From Bradyrhizobium sp. SZCCT0148 (GTDB taxonomy: Bacteria > Pseudomonadota > Alphaproteobacteria > Rhizobiales > Xanthobacteraceae): a stretch of 64,000 nucleotides of DNA. The notes below the pieces were generated by a model. It did no database searches, had not been told where the DNA came from, and worked only from the letters and a program-made list of their open reading frames with translations. This document shows, in pieces, positions 1-7,896 of the stretch (its first letter is position 1; each line of letters begins with the position of its first letter). Where the stretch lies: positions 342,501 to 406,500 of the forward strand of contig NZ_JAFCKT010000003.1 in NCBI RefSeq assembly GCF_018129985.1, written 5' to 3'. A program made the translations under genes and the position numbers.

Positions 1-83
1 AGTTCACAGGCCGTTCACGTCTCGGCCGATATTCGGAATCCCGGGCTGCGAAACCCCCATTCCAATATCCGAGGAGACCTTCC

Positions 84-692
84 ATGCCAGCATTGCTTCG
101 TCCCGCCCTCGCCGCGTTCGGCGTCGCGTGCGTTTTGTCCGCAGCATCGCTCGCCTCGTCCAATTCCGCATTCGCGCAAGCCAAACAGCAGGCCGCGCCG
201 GCACAGCAGACCGCACCGGCCCCGCAAGCCGCGCCCGCCCAGGCTCCGGCGCTCAAGCAGATCGCGCTGACCGACAAGCAGCTCGACGGCGTGCTCGCCG
301 CGCAAAAGGACATGGACGTGATCACGGAGAAACTCCCGGAGAACACTGCGCCCGACCAGAAGGTGATCGCTCAGCTCGACGGCGTCGCCAAGAAGCACGG
401 CTTTGCCAGCTACGACGACTACAACAACGTCGTCGACAACATCAGCCTGGTGATCGGCGGCTTCGACCCCGCGACCAAGAAGTATGTCGGCCCCGAAGCC
501 GTGATCAAGGCGCAGATCGCGCAGCTCCAGGCCGACACCAAAATGCCGGCCAAGGACAAGAAGGAAGCGCTTGAGGAGCTCAACGAGGCACTCAAGACGC
601 CGGCTCCGGCGGTCGAGAACAAAGGCAATATCGATCTGGTCGCCAAGTACTACGACAAACTGATCGCCGCGCTCGGCGATGAGGAGAACTGA
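84..692 (+). CDS. Secreted hypothetical protein with Ala/Pro/Gln-rich linker
   Basis: I do not recognise a named family in this 202-residue protein. A signal peptide is visible at residues 1-32 (hydrophobic core, cleavage near SNSAFAQA), followed by a low-complexity Gln/Ala/Pro stretch to about residue 55. The rest is a soluble, charged, probably helical region of about 145 residues with many Lys and Asp/Glu. The start has a good Shine-Dalgarno (GAGGAG before CCTTCCATG). It is most likely a periplasmic or envelope-attached protein. It is convergent with the TRAP binding-protein gene and the two share a terminator. Function unknown. Confidence 0.75.
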   Translation: MPALLRPALAAFGVACVLSAASLASSNSAFAQAKQQAAPAQQTAPAPQAAPAQAPALKQIALTDKQLDGVLAAQKDMDVITEKLPENTAPDQKVIAQLDGVAKKHGFASYDDYNNVVDNISLVIGGFDPATKKYVGPEAVIKAQIAQLQADTKMPAKDKKEALEELNEALKTPAPAVENKGNIDLVAKYYDKLIAALGDEEN

Positions 693-857
693 GGTCGCAC
701 CTCCCGACACTCTGCAATGCCTTGGCCTTGCTGCGCAGACTCGGGACCTTGCCGCCATCGACCGTCGCTGACCCGTGCCGCGGCTCTGCAGCGCATCGTC
801 GAAAGGACGCCGCGCCGCGTGCGGGCACGCGAGCGCGGGCCTTCCGCCAAATCAAAG

Positions 858-887
858 GGCCCCGGAGACGTCTCCGGGGCCTTTTCG
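858..887. terminator. Bidirectional intrinsic terminator
   Basis: A perfect 24-bp palindrome at 858-881 (GGCCCCGGAGAC and its complement) is followed by CTTTTCG on the plus side and flanked by AAATCAAA on the other. It lies between the convergent genes at 84-692 and 913-2001, so it can end transcripts from both sides. Confidence 0.85.
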
Positions 888-912
888 TTTCGCGCCTTGA
901 AGTGCGACGCAG

Positions 913-2001
913 TTACGTCCGCGTCCGCATCCGCATCATGAAGCTGTCGAAGCTGAGTTCTGCCACCTGCATCCAGGCCAGCGAATCGGCCCGGAACGCG
1001 GTGAGGCTCGAATACATCTTGCCGAAATGCGGATTGGTCTTGGCGAGATCGGCATAGACCTCGTTGGCCGCGCCGTAACAGGCTTCGAGCACCTCCTGGG
1101 GGAACGGCTTGAGGATCGCCCCGGCCGCAAGCAGGCGCTTGAGTGCAGGTGGGTTCACCGAATCGTACTTGCCGGTCACCCAGGTGAAGGTATCGAGCGA
1201 GGCCGCGGAAACCGCCGCCTGATAATGCTTCGGCAGTGAATTCCACTTCTCGAGATTTATGATGTTATGGCCTTGGCCCGTGCCTTCCCACCAGCCCGGA
1301 TAGTAATAGTACTTCGCGACCTTGACGAAACCGAGCTTCTCGTCGTCGTAGGGGCCGACCCATTCGGCTGCGTCGATCGTGCCCTTCTCCAAGGCAGGAT
1401 AGATGTCGCCCGCCGCGATCTGCTGCGGCACGCCACCCAGTTTGGCGATGATGGTCCCGGCAAATCCGCCGACGCGGAATTTCAGGCCCTTGAGATCATC
1501 GACGGTCTTGATCTCCTTGCGGAACCAACCGCCCATCTGCGCCCCGGTCGAACCTGTCGGGACGCCGAACGCGTTGTGCTCCTTTAGCAGGTCGTTGAGC
1601 AGATCCTGGCCGCCGTTCCACAACAGCCAGGATATGTGCTGGCGCGTGTTGAGGCCGAACGGCAGCGAGGTGCCGAACGTGAATGCCGGGTTCTTGCCCC
1701 AATAGTAATAGAGCGCGGTGTTGCCCATCTCGACGGTGCCGTTCGAAACGGCGTCGAGCACCTGCAGGCCTGGCACGATTTCGCCAGCGGCAAAGGGCTG
1801 GATCTGAAAGCGATTGTCGGTGATCTCGGCGACGCGTTTGCAGAAATATTCGCAGCCGCCGTAGAGCGTATCCAGCGCTTTTGGCCAGCTCGCCGTCAAC
1901 CGCCATTTCACCTCCGGCATCGATTGTGCGATGGCCGGTGCAGCAACGGCACTTGCGGCCAAGCCCAATCCGCCGGCCGTCAGGAATTTACGACGTTCCA
2001 T
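913..2001 (-). CDS. TRAP transporter substrate-binding protein (DctP family)
   Basis: This is a 362-residue periplasmic solute-binding protein of the tripartite ATP-independent periplasmic family. The N-terminus MERRKFLTAGGLGLAASA is a twin-arginine signal ending at AIAQS, so export is predicted to be folded and Tat-dependent. The body has the family look of TRAP binders for carboxylates or related acids (VKWRLTASWPKALDTLYGG near residue 30, FRVGGFAGTIIAKLGGVPQQ near 175, DAAEWVGPYDDEKLG near 210). The length is usual for the family. No DctQ or DctM membrane subunits lie nearby, so it must use a remote permease or act as an orphan binder. It is the last gene of a minus-strand set headed by a GntR regulator, with a GntR-like half-site upstream. 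Confidence 0.88.
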   Translation of the reverse strand: MERRKFLTAGGLGLAASAVAAPAIAQSMPEVKWRLTASWPKALDTLYGGCEYFCKRVAEITDNRFQIQPFAAGEIVPGLQVLDAVSNGTVEMGNTALYYYWGKNPAFTFGTSLPFGLNTRQHISWLLWNGGQDLLNDLLKEHNAFGVPTGSTGAQMGGWFRKEIKTVDDLKGLKFRVGGFAGTIIAKLGGVPQQIAAGDIYPALEKGTIDAAEWVGPYDDEKLGFVKVAKYYYYPGWWEGTGQGHNIINLEKWNSLPKHYQAAVSAASLDTFTWVTGKYDSVNPPALKRLLAAGAILKPFPQEVLEACYGAANEVYADLAKTNPHFGKMYSSLTAFRADSLAWMQVAELSFDSFMMRMRTRT

Positions 2002-2087
2002 GCATTTCCCTCCCTGTGATGCCGAGTCCTCGACGAGGGATCGCGATCTTGTCGTCGCTTTGTCTTCGCCGGCGGCCGACGTTATAG

Positions 2088-2107
2088 GCGCCCGAAATTC
2101 TGTATTC
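2088..2107 (-). promoter_or_regulatory. Degenerate copy of the GntR-type operator
   Basis: On the minus strand this reads GAATACAGAA then TTTCGGGCGC. The first half matches the perfect palindrome at 5302-5321 in 9 of 10 positions and the second half in about 5 of 10. It lies about 90 bases upstream of the TRAP binding-protein start, a fitting place for control by the GntR regulator. This is inference from similarity only. Confidence 0.35.
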
Positions 2108-2181
2108 CGGATCGGGGGGCAGGATGGCCAAACGAGGATCGCAAAGCAAGCGCACTTTGGTTGTGCTCGCGGTATCGCCGC

Positions 2182-3495
2182 TCAATGCTGCGCTGCGAAC
2201 GCACTCTCCATGGCTTTGCGCGTCTTCACCGTCTCGTTGCCGGCGTCGAACTCGACGTCACTCCAGCGCACCACCGTGCCGTGTGCGACGTCATGTTTCA
2301 GCTTCACGCGGTGTGCGAGGCCGATCGGCAATGCGCCGGCCTTCAGGCTCGCTGCCGCTGGTACCAGCTTGCCCCACACCGTGTAGCCGCCTTCGCCGTC
2401 CAGCATCTCGCCTGCGCGCAGATTGCGCTTGGCGACCGCCGCCACGTCGCCGCGGAAGCCGCTGGCCTGGCCGGTCGGCTCGCCGCGCAGCGCGGCAGAC
2501 AGCACCGAGATGTTCAGCTCGAGCCCGATCAGATGGTAGGGCTTGTACATGGCCGCGAAACGTCCGCTGGCGTCGGTCTTCAGGCCGTATTGCCTGAAGC
2601 AGTCGGCGGCATAGTCGTTCGGCGCCTCCAGCACGACATAGACGCCCCAGCGCAGGTCGCGAAACACCGGCCGTCCGTCGCGCTCGAGCGAGGACACGAC
2701 TTCGACCAGGCCCGACCGCTCCAGCACGCCACCGCGCGAGCGCGGCCGCATGATGTGCGGCAGATCATCGACGCCGCAGGGCGGAAACAGCAAGCCGTCC
2801 GCGGGCACGTCGAGGGCGCAGGCGTTGGCGATCGCGGCCATCTCGATCGCCGATTTGGTGCCGTCGAGAAAGGAGTTGAACATCTGCGGATTCATGCCCG
2901 CCGATTGCGCCTCGCCCGCGGTGAGGCCGTAATGCTGCCAGACGCCATCCGGTGTGACGTCGTGATAGGCCGGCAGGTATTTCGTGCCCTTGCCGGCGGC
3001 GACGACGCGGAAGCCGGTGGCGCGGGCCCAGTCGACCATCTCGGCGGTCAGCGCCGGCTGGTCGCCATAGGCGAGTGAATAGACCACGCCCGCCTTGCGC
3101 GCTTCCTCCGCCAGCAGCGGACCTGCCAACACGTCGGCCTCGACATTCACCATCACGATATGCTTGCCCGCGGCGATCGCGGCGCGCGCATGCTTGATCC
3201 CGACGGCGGGATTGCCGGTCGCTTCCACCACCACGTCCATCGCGCCGCCGGCAATGGCGCGCGCGCCATCATCGGTGAAGACGGTGGCGGCGATCCGCTC
3301 GGCGCTCCAGCCGACCGTGCGGCAGGCCTCGCGTGCGCGGTCGCGGTCGATGTCGACGATGACGGGCACCTCCAGCCCCGGCGTGTGCGGCACCTGCGCC
3401 AGAAACATCGAGCCGAACTTGCCGGCGCCGATCAGCGCGACACGGACAGGCTTGCCGGCGGACGCGCGGGCCTGGAGAAGGCGGTAGAGGTTCAT
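2182..3495 (-). CDS. NAD(P)-dependent oxidoreductase with C-terminal SAF domain
   Basis: This 437-residue protein has an N-terminal Rossmann fold (VRVALIGAGKFGSMF at residues 18-32, then a VIVDIDRDRA acidic strand end) of the homoserine-dehydrogenase-like type, with VVEATGNPAVG near residue 110. The C-terminal quarter carries a SAF-type segment (KRNLRAGEMLDGEGGYTVWG near residue 358). This fusion is common in proteobacterial catabolic loci, but its substrate is usually unknown. The start at 3495 (MNLYRLL) is preferred over an in-frame ATG 57 bases upstream because the family begins here. It lies between the TRAP binder and a 2-oxoglutarate oxygenase on the same strand and probably oxidises or reduces a small polar metabolite. 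Confidence 0.8.
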   Translation of the reverse strand: MNLYRLLQARASAGKPVRVALIGAGKFGSMFLAQVPHTPGLEVPVIVDIDRDRAREACRTVGWSAERIAATVFTDDGARAIAGGAMDVVVEATGNPAVGIKHARAAIAAGKHIVMVNVEADVLAGPLLAEEARKAGVVYSLAYGDQPALTAEMVDWARATGFRVVAAGKGTKYLPAYHDVTPDGVWQHYGLTAGEAQSAGMNPQMFNSFLDGTKSAIEMAAIANACALDVPADGLLFPPCGVDDLPHIMRPRSRGGVLERSGLVEVVSSLERDGRPVFRDLRWGVYVVLEAPNDYAADCFRQYGLKTDASGRFAAMYKPYHLIGLELNISVLSAALRGEPTGQASGFRGDVAAVAKRNLRAGEMLDGEGGYTVWGKLVPAAASLKAGALPIGLAHRVKLKHDVAHGTVVRWSDVEFDAGNETVKTRKAMESAFAAQH

Positions 3496-3549
3496 GGGGG
3501 ATGTCCGAGTGCAAATGGCTGTTGGGTGACGCGAACTATCAACGTTCGG

Positions 3550-3669
3550 CATTCCGGGGCGACGCGCAGCGCGAGCCGGAATCCATTGAACCGCAGAGAC
3601 TGTGGATGAATGGATTCTCAGGTGCGCAATTGCGCACCATAGCTCGCGCTACGCGCGACCCGGAACGAC
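3550..3669. repeat. Intergenic palindromic repeat, family B copy 1
   Basis: The outer arms are CATTCCGGGG and CCCGGAACGAC. An inner inverted repeat GGAATCCATT / AATGGATTC also reappears, in part, at 15312, 37895 and 62190. It fills the gap between the oxygenase and oxidoreductase genes and has no coding content. Confidence 0.75.
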
Positions 3670-3672
3670 AGC

Positions 3673-4473
3673 CTACTCCGCCGCCTGTCGTGGCGCACGT
3701 GCGAGACGCAACAGCGCGTCGTCGTCCACCGTCTTGATCGGGGTGAAGTCGCGATGCGCGATGTAGTCCGGCCGCGTGGGATTGCGGATGTGGTTCGAAA
3801 CCGCGTTCAGGGTCAGGTACACGATCTTGCGCGGGTAGGGCGTGATGTTGCCGGCCGAGCCGTGCACGAGATTGCCATGAAACATCAGCATGCCGCCGGG
3901 CTTTCCGGTCGGCGCCACGATGCCGCCTTGCGCGACGAGCCGCGTCACGGTGGCCTCGTCCAGCGTCCACAGCGGATAGGAGGTGGTGGCGAGGTCGTGC
4001 GAGGCTGCGAGATCGCCGGCGTTTTGGCTGCGCGGCACCAGCATCAGGGGGCCGTTGATCGGCATCACCTCGTCGAGGAAGATGGCGATGTTCATGGCGC
4101 GCGGCTCAGGCATGCCGTCGTCGCGCTTCCAGGTGCCGTAATCCTGGTGCCACTGCCAGACGTCCCCGGTGAATGCCGATTTCGCGTTGATCTTGAACTG
4201 GTGCATGTAGACCGGCTCGCCGAACAGCTGCTCGACGGGGTCGATCATGCGCGGATGGGCCCCGAGGAGACCGAACGCCTCGTTGTAGAGATGCGCGGCA
4301 AATGCCGTGCGCGGCGCGCCGCTCTTCTCGCGCCAGACCTCGGGCCGGTTGGCGTCGTAAATGCCGACCGCCTCGCGCGCGAGGAAATCGACCTCCTCCT
4401 GGCTGAACAGCTCGGGCAAAAACAGCCAGCCCTCGCGGTGGAAGAACTCCAATTGCTCCTGAGACAGTCTCAT
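3673..4473 (-). CDS. Phytanoyl-CoA dioxygenase (PhyH) family protein, ectoine-hydroxylase-like
   Basis: This is a 266-residue non-haem Fe(II)/2-oxoglutarate oxygenase. The Fe facial triad is visible as H109-x-D111 (WQWHQDYGTW) and H204 (NLVHGSAGN), and R215 sits where 2-oxoglutarate is bound. The stretch WHQDYGTWKRDDGMPEPR resembles the ectoine hydroxylase signature FxWHSDFETWHxEDGMP, and the 11-residue gap from the distal His to the Arg also matches EctD. No ectABC genes are nearby, so the native substrate may be another compatible solute or zwitterionic acid. It belongs to the minus-strand set downstream of the GntR regulator. Confidence 0.85.
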   Translation of the reverse strand: MRLSQEQLEFFHREGWLFLPELFSQEEVDFLAREAVGIYDANRPEVWREKSGAPRTAFAAHLYNEAFGLLGAHPRMIDPVEQLFGEPVYMHQFKINAKSAFTGDVWQWHQDYGTWKRDDGMPEPRAMNIAIFLDEVMPINGPLMLVPRSQNAGDLAASHDLATTSYPLWTLDEATVTRLVAQGGIVAPTGKPGGMLMFHGNLVHGSAGNITPYPRKIVYLTLNAVSNHIRNPTRPDYIAHRDFTPIKTVDDDALLRLARAPRQAAE

Positions 4474-4508
4474 GGGTCGTCCTCCTTGATTTTGTTTGTT
4501 CTATCTCT

Positions 4509-4594
4509 CGTCATGGCCGGGCTTGACCCGGGCATCCACGTCTTCGCTCCACGCTCGAAGAACGTGGATGCCCGGGACAAGCCTGGGCATGACG
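4509..4594. repeat. Intergenic palindromic repeat, family C copy 1
   Basis: The arms are CGTCATGGCCGGGCTTGACC and its imperfect complement ending CCTGGGCATGACG, with an inner GCATCCACGT / ACGTGGATGC pair. A second copy lies at 45335-45420. It sits between the GntR and oxygenase genes. Confidence 0.8.
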
Positions 4595-4604
4595 GAAGCG
4601 GCCG

Positions 4605-5282
4605 TTACGCCGCTGCCTCGTCCGTCGCCCTCAATCTCTCCTCTGTCATCCGTCCCGCCGTCTGTGCATGCGCCAGCGCTGCGGCTTCGGCGGCGTTCAC
4701 CTCGCCCGCGAAAATGTGTCCGGCAATCGTCGCATGCTCCGCCCAGGCGCTGCCGCGATAGTCGAGCTCCGACAGCACCGTCGCCATCGAGCGCCGCATG
4801 TGCGGCCATTGCGGCGCTATGGTTTCCTCAATCACGGGATTGCCGGCGAGCTGATAGATCGCGCGGTGAAAATCGACGTCGCGCACGATCAGCTCTGCGA
4901 GGGTCGTGTTGCGGTCGATGCCGCGTCCGGCGGCGAGTGCCGCCTCCAGCCGCGCGCGGCCGGCCGCGTCATATCGTGCGCGTTCAGCCGCGAGCCGGGC
5001 TGCCAGCGCGTCGATCGCGCCCCGGACCTCGTAGAGTTGGCGGATGCGCGCGGGATCGAGTTGGGTGACCTCGAAGCCACGCTTGCCGCTCTCGGCGACC
5101 AGACCCTGGCGGTGGAGCAGGTGCAGCGCATGCGAGACAGGCTGGCGCGAGACGCCGAGCTTGTCGGCCAGCTCGTTCTGCCGGATGCGCTGGCCGGGCT
5201 GAAGCGTGCTGTCAGAGATCGCCTCCAGGATACGGGCATAGACCTGATCGATCAGGTTCGGGAGCGGGTCGAGGGGGATCAC
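4605..5282 (-). CDS. GntR family transcriptional regulator (FCD/FadR type)
   Basis: This is a 225-residue regulator. The N-terminal winged helix-turn-helix (residues 10-75) reads LQPGQRIRQNELADKLGVSRQPVSHALHLL, and a C-terminal helical FCD ligand-binding domain includes RDVDFHRAIYQLAGNPVIEE. The start is set at GTG 5282 because AGGAG lies 8 bases upstream. The open frame runs 23 codons further, but those codons cover a perfect 20-bp palindrome that is better read as an operator. It is likely autoregulated and likely controls the minus-strand genes downstream. FCD regulators usually respond to carboxylic acid metabolites. Confidence 0.85.
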   Translation of the reverse strand: MIPLDPLPNLIDQVYARILEAISDSTLQPGQRIRQNELADKLGVSRQPVSHALHLLHRQGLVAESGKRGFEVTQLDPARIRQLYEVRGAIDALAARLAAERARYDAAGRARLEAALAAGRGIDRNTTLAELIVRDVDFHRAIYQLAGNPVIEETIAPQWPHMRRSMATVLSELDYRGSAWAEHATIAGHIFAGEVNAAEAAALAHAQTAGRMTEERLRATDEAAA

Positions 5283-5301
5283 GCCAAGTGCTCCTGCGAG
5301 G

Positions 5302-5321
5302 GAATACGGAATTCCGTATTC
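5302..5321. promoter_or_regulatory. GntR operator, perfect 20-bp palindrome
   Basis: GAATACGGAATTCCGTATTC is perfectly self-complementary. It lies 19 bases upstream of the GTG start of the GntR gene, immediately before its Shine-Dalgarno. This placement suggests autorepression by blocking transcription at or near its start. A degenerate copy precedes the TRAP gene at 2088-2107. Confidence 0.7.
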
Positions 5322-5449
5322 GAAGGTATTGCAGGATGGGAAAGGCGTCAAGACTGCGCGACCTTATACCTGATAAGTCACTGATTTCATTGGCCTGGTC
5401 TACTGTGCATGGGGTTGTTTTCGCGAAAAATGGGTTCGGGCGGGAGGGT

Positions 5450-6262
5450 CTACTCCGCCAGAAACACGTCCACTTGCTCGCCGAACTCCAGCGGGGCCTG
5501 CTCGAACATCCAGTGGCCGGCGTTCGGAATCACTGCCGTCTTGCTGCCGGTGATGTGCTTGGCCAGCACGCGCCACATCACCGACAGGCTGCCGGTGGTC
5601 GCGCCGCCGCCGATCAGCAACGTCGGGGTCTTGATCGCCTGCGCGTCGCTTAGCGTGTAGGGCCGGCGCTGCTCGTTGATCTGGCCGAGGAGTGTCAGCG
5701 CGTTGTCGCGCAGTTGCTGCTTGGCCGCCGCGGGCACGCGCCGCCACGCGCCGTCGCCCTCGATGCCCTCGTAGAAATTCTGCAGCGCGGCCTCGACATC
5801 GCCGGCGCGGATCATCTCGACCGATCGCGCGGTGCGCGCCGCCAGCGGCGGATGCGCGGGCGTGCCTTCCGGCACCGGCAGGGATGGGTCGAGATCGCCG
5901 CCCGGCTCGGCCAGCACCAACTTCCGCACCAGATCCGGCCGGGCCTGCGCCACGCGAAATGCGATGTGGCCGCCGCGCGAGTGGCCCATCAAATCGACGG
6001 GGCCGGGCTTGACCTGCTCGATGAAGGCGATCGTGTCAGCGACGTGCTGCGCCATCTTGTAATCGTCGCCGACGGCGTCCCAATGCTCGGGAAAGAAATG
6101 CCGCAGGCTGACCGAGATCACGCGATGGTTCTTCGACAATGGCCCGAGCACCGCATACCAGGTGCGGAAGTCGCCGAGCGTACCGTGCACGCAGACCAGC
6201 GGATGACCCTGTCCGACTTCGAGATAGGCCATGTCGTAACCGTTGACGCGAAAGCTCTGCAT
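5450..6262 (-). CDS. Alpha/beta hydrolase, tandem copy 2
   Basis: This is a 270-residue alpha/beta-fold hydrolase. The oxyanion segment VCVHGTLGDFRTW lies near residue 23, the nucleophile elbow GHSRGGH places Ser95, and the terminal catalytic His is H250 in NAGHWMFEQAP. It starts 2 bases after the stop of the next hydrolase on the minus strand, so the two are co-transcribed. The paralogues begin almost identically (MQS-VNGYDM-YL-VG), which points to tandem duplication. The substrate cannot be told from sequence; esters, lactones or haloalkane-like substrates are possible. It may serve the neighbouring GntR-controlled pathway. Confidence 0.85.
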   Translation of the reverse strand: MQSFRVNGYDMAYLEVGQGHPLVCVHGTLGDFRTWYAVLGPLSKNHRVISVSLRHFFPEHWDAVGDDYKMAQHVADTIAFIEQVKPGPVDLMGHSRGGHIAFRVAQARPDLVRKLVLAEPGGDLDPSLPVPEGTPAHPPLAARTARSVEMIRAGDVEAALQNFYEGIEGDGAWRRVPAAAKQQLRDNALTLLGQINEQRRPYTLSDAQAIKTPTLLIGGGATTGSLSVMWRVLAKHITGSKTAVIPNAGHWMFEQAPLEFGEQVDVFLAE

Positions 6263-6264
6263 GA

Positions 6265-7083
6265 TCAGCTCGCCAGAAAATCCAGGACGACTTCGGAGTA
6301 TTTCTGCGGCGCCTGCTCGAACATCGGATGCGTCGCGTTCGGAATTGTCGCCGTCTTTGAGTAGGGCACATGCGCCGCAAGCGCATGCAGCACCTTCGGC
6401 AGCAGGCCCTTGGTCCGCGCGCCCAGGATGAACAGCGTCGGCATCCTGATCGCCTCCGCATCCGCCTTCGAGAACGGCGGACGATTGTCGCGGACCTGGC
6501 CGATCAGCGTAGCGGCGTTGTCGCGCAGGTTCTGCTTCACCAGCGCCGGCAGCCGCGGCCAGGTGCCGGCGCCTTCCAGCGTGTCGACGAAGACGGCGAG
6601 GCCGCCGTCGACATCGCCGGCCGCGATCTTCTCGGCCGAGGCCGTGAAGCGCGCCAGCAATGGCGAGGGGCCGCCGGCATAGTCGGGATCGAGGCTCGCA
6701 TCGAGTTCACCGCCCGGTTCAGCCAGCACCAGCCGCCGCAGCAGATCCGGCCGCCGCTGCGCCACGCGGAAGCAGATGTGGCCGCCGCGGGAATGACCCA
6801 TCAGGTCGACCGGGCCGAGGTCGAGCGTCTCGATGAAGGCGATGACGTCGTCGACGTGCTGGGCGATCGAATAGGTGTCGCCGACACCATCCCATTTCTC
6901 CGGAAAGAAGTGCCGCAGGCTGACGGCGATTACCCGATGCCGCTGGGACAGCGGGCCGAGCACGCAGCCCCAGACCCTGAAGTCGTTGAGCGAGCCGTGC
7001 ACGCAGACCAGCGGCGGCCGGCCGCTGTCCTCGCCCACGTCGAGATAGGGCATGTCGTAACCGTTGACGTGGAGGCTTTGCAT
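6265..7083 (-). CDS. Alpha/beta hydrolase, tandem copy 1
   Basis: This is a 272-residue paralogue of the downstream hydrolase with the same layout: VCVHGSLNDFRVWG near residue 27, the GHSRGGH elbow (Ser98), a conserved LAEPGGELD loop, and His252 in THPMFEQAP. It heads a two-gene unit transcribed away from the alkyltransferase gene, sharing a divergent promoter region of about 135 bases. Retention of the catalytic residues in both copies suggests both are active, perhaps with different specificities. Confidence 0.85.
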   Translation of the reverse strand: MQSLHVNGYDMPYLDVGEDSGRPPLVCVHGSLNDFRVWGCVLGPLSQRHRVIAVSLRHFFPEKWDGVGDTYSIAQHVDDVIAFIETLDLGPVDLMGHSRGGHICFRVAQRRPDLLRRLVLAEPGGELDASLDPDYAGGPSPLLARFTASAEKIAAGDVDGGLAVFVDTLEGAGTWPRLPALVKQNLRDNAATLIGQVRDNRPPFSKADAEAIRMPTLFILGARTKGLLPKVLHALAAHVPYSKTATIPNATHPMFEQAPQKYSEVVLDFLAS

Positions 7084-7219
7084 TCGGGACTCGCGAGGCG
7101 GGCGGACTCCTGTGCACGATCCCCGGAAACCGGGTGGATCGCAACTATTTCCAAGCCTAGATTTGGCCCGGGATCACATTGGGGGCATGCGACGGCAACG
7201 CAACCTCAGGAACCAGGTC

Positions 7220-7762
7220 ATGACCGACCAGCATTTCGCCCTGTTCGATACCAGGATCGGCCTCTGCGCCATCGCCTGGGGCCCGCGCGGTATCAACGGC
7301 ACGCAATTGCCGATGGGCGGGGAGCAGAAGATCCGTACCCGCATCAGCCAGCGCCACGGTGATGCCGTCGAGGCCGAGCCGACCGCCGCGGTGCGGAAAG
7401 CGATCGACCGCATCGTCAAGCTGCTCGCGGGCGAGCCGGACGACCTCACCGATATCGAGCTCGATCTCGACGGCGTGCCTGACTTCAACCGTGGCGTTTA
7501 CGCGATTGCCCGCGCGATTTCGCCCGGCAAGACCGTCACCTATGGCGACATCGCCAGGCAGCTCGGCGGCGTCCAGCTGTCGCGCGACGTCGGCCAGGCG
7601 CTCGGCCACAACCCGTGCCCGATCGTGGTGCCCTGCCATCGCGTGCTCGCGGCCGGCAACAAGCCCGGCGGCTTCTCGGCCAATGGCGGCGTGGTGACGA
7701 AGCTGAAAATGCTGGAGATCGAAGGCGCGCTGGTGAACCACACGCCGAGCTTGTTTGATTGA
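7220..7762 (+). CDS. ogt: Methylated-DNA--[protein]-cysteine S-methyltransferase
   Basis: This 180-residue suicide DNA-repair protein transfers alkyl groups from O6-alkylguanine to its own cysteine. The active site IVVPCHRV puts the acceptor at Cys139. The helix-turn-helix with the flipping arginine is visible as YGDIARQLGGVQLSRDVGQAL (Arg122), and KPGGFSANGGVVTKLKMLEIEG is the usual C-terminal signature. There is no Ada-type regulatory domain, so Ogt class is likely. The start MTDQHFALFD was chosen over a longer frame that runs 52 codons upstream with no family resemblance. Confidence 0.93.
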   Translation: MTDQHFALFDTRIGLCAIAWGPRGINGTQLPMGGEQKIRTRISQRHGDAVEAEPTAAVRKAIDRIVKLLAGEPDDLTDIELDLDGVPDFNRGVYAIARAISPGKTVTYGDIARQLGGVQLSRDVGQALGHNPCPIVVPCHRVLAAGNKPGGFSANGGVVTKLKMLEIEGALVNHTPSLFD

Positions 7763-7771
7763 GGCGAAGCT

Positions 7772-7891
7772 CTCGTGCCCCGGACGCGGTGCGGCACGTC
7801 GTGACGCATTGCAGATCCGGGGCCACTGCCGAGAGATGGGACCCGGCTCCGCGGTGCAACGCTGCGCGCTGCACCGCGTCCGGGACACGAG
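7772..7891. repeat. Intergenic palindromic repeat, family A copy 1
   Basis: This 120-bp element has 21-nt terminal inverted repeats, starting CTCGTGCCCCGGACGCGG and ending in the complement with one mismatch. Inner paired segments sit around GATCCGGGG and GGACCCGGCTCCGC. Related copies lie at 9476, 16560, 17927, 34374 and (half) 54257. It lies between convergent genes. Confidence 0.85.
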
Positions 7892-7896
7892 ACCTT

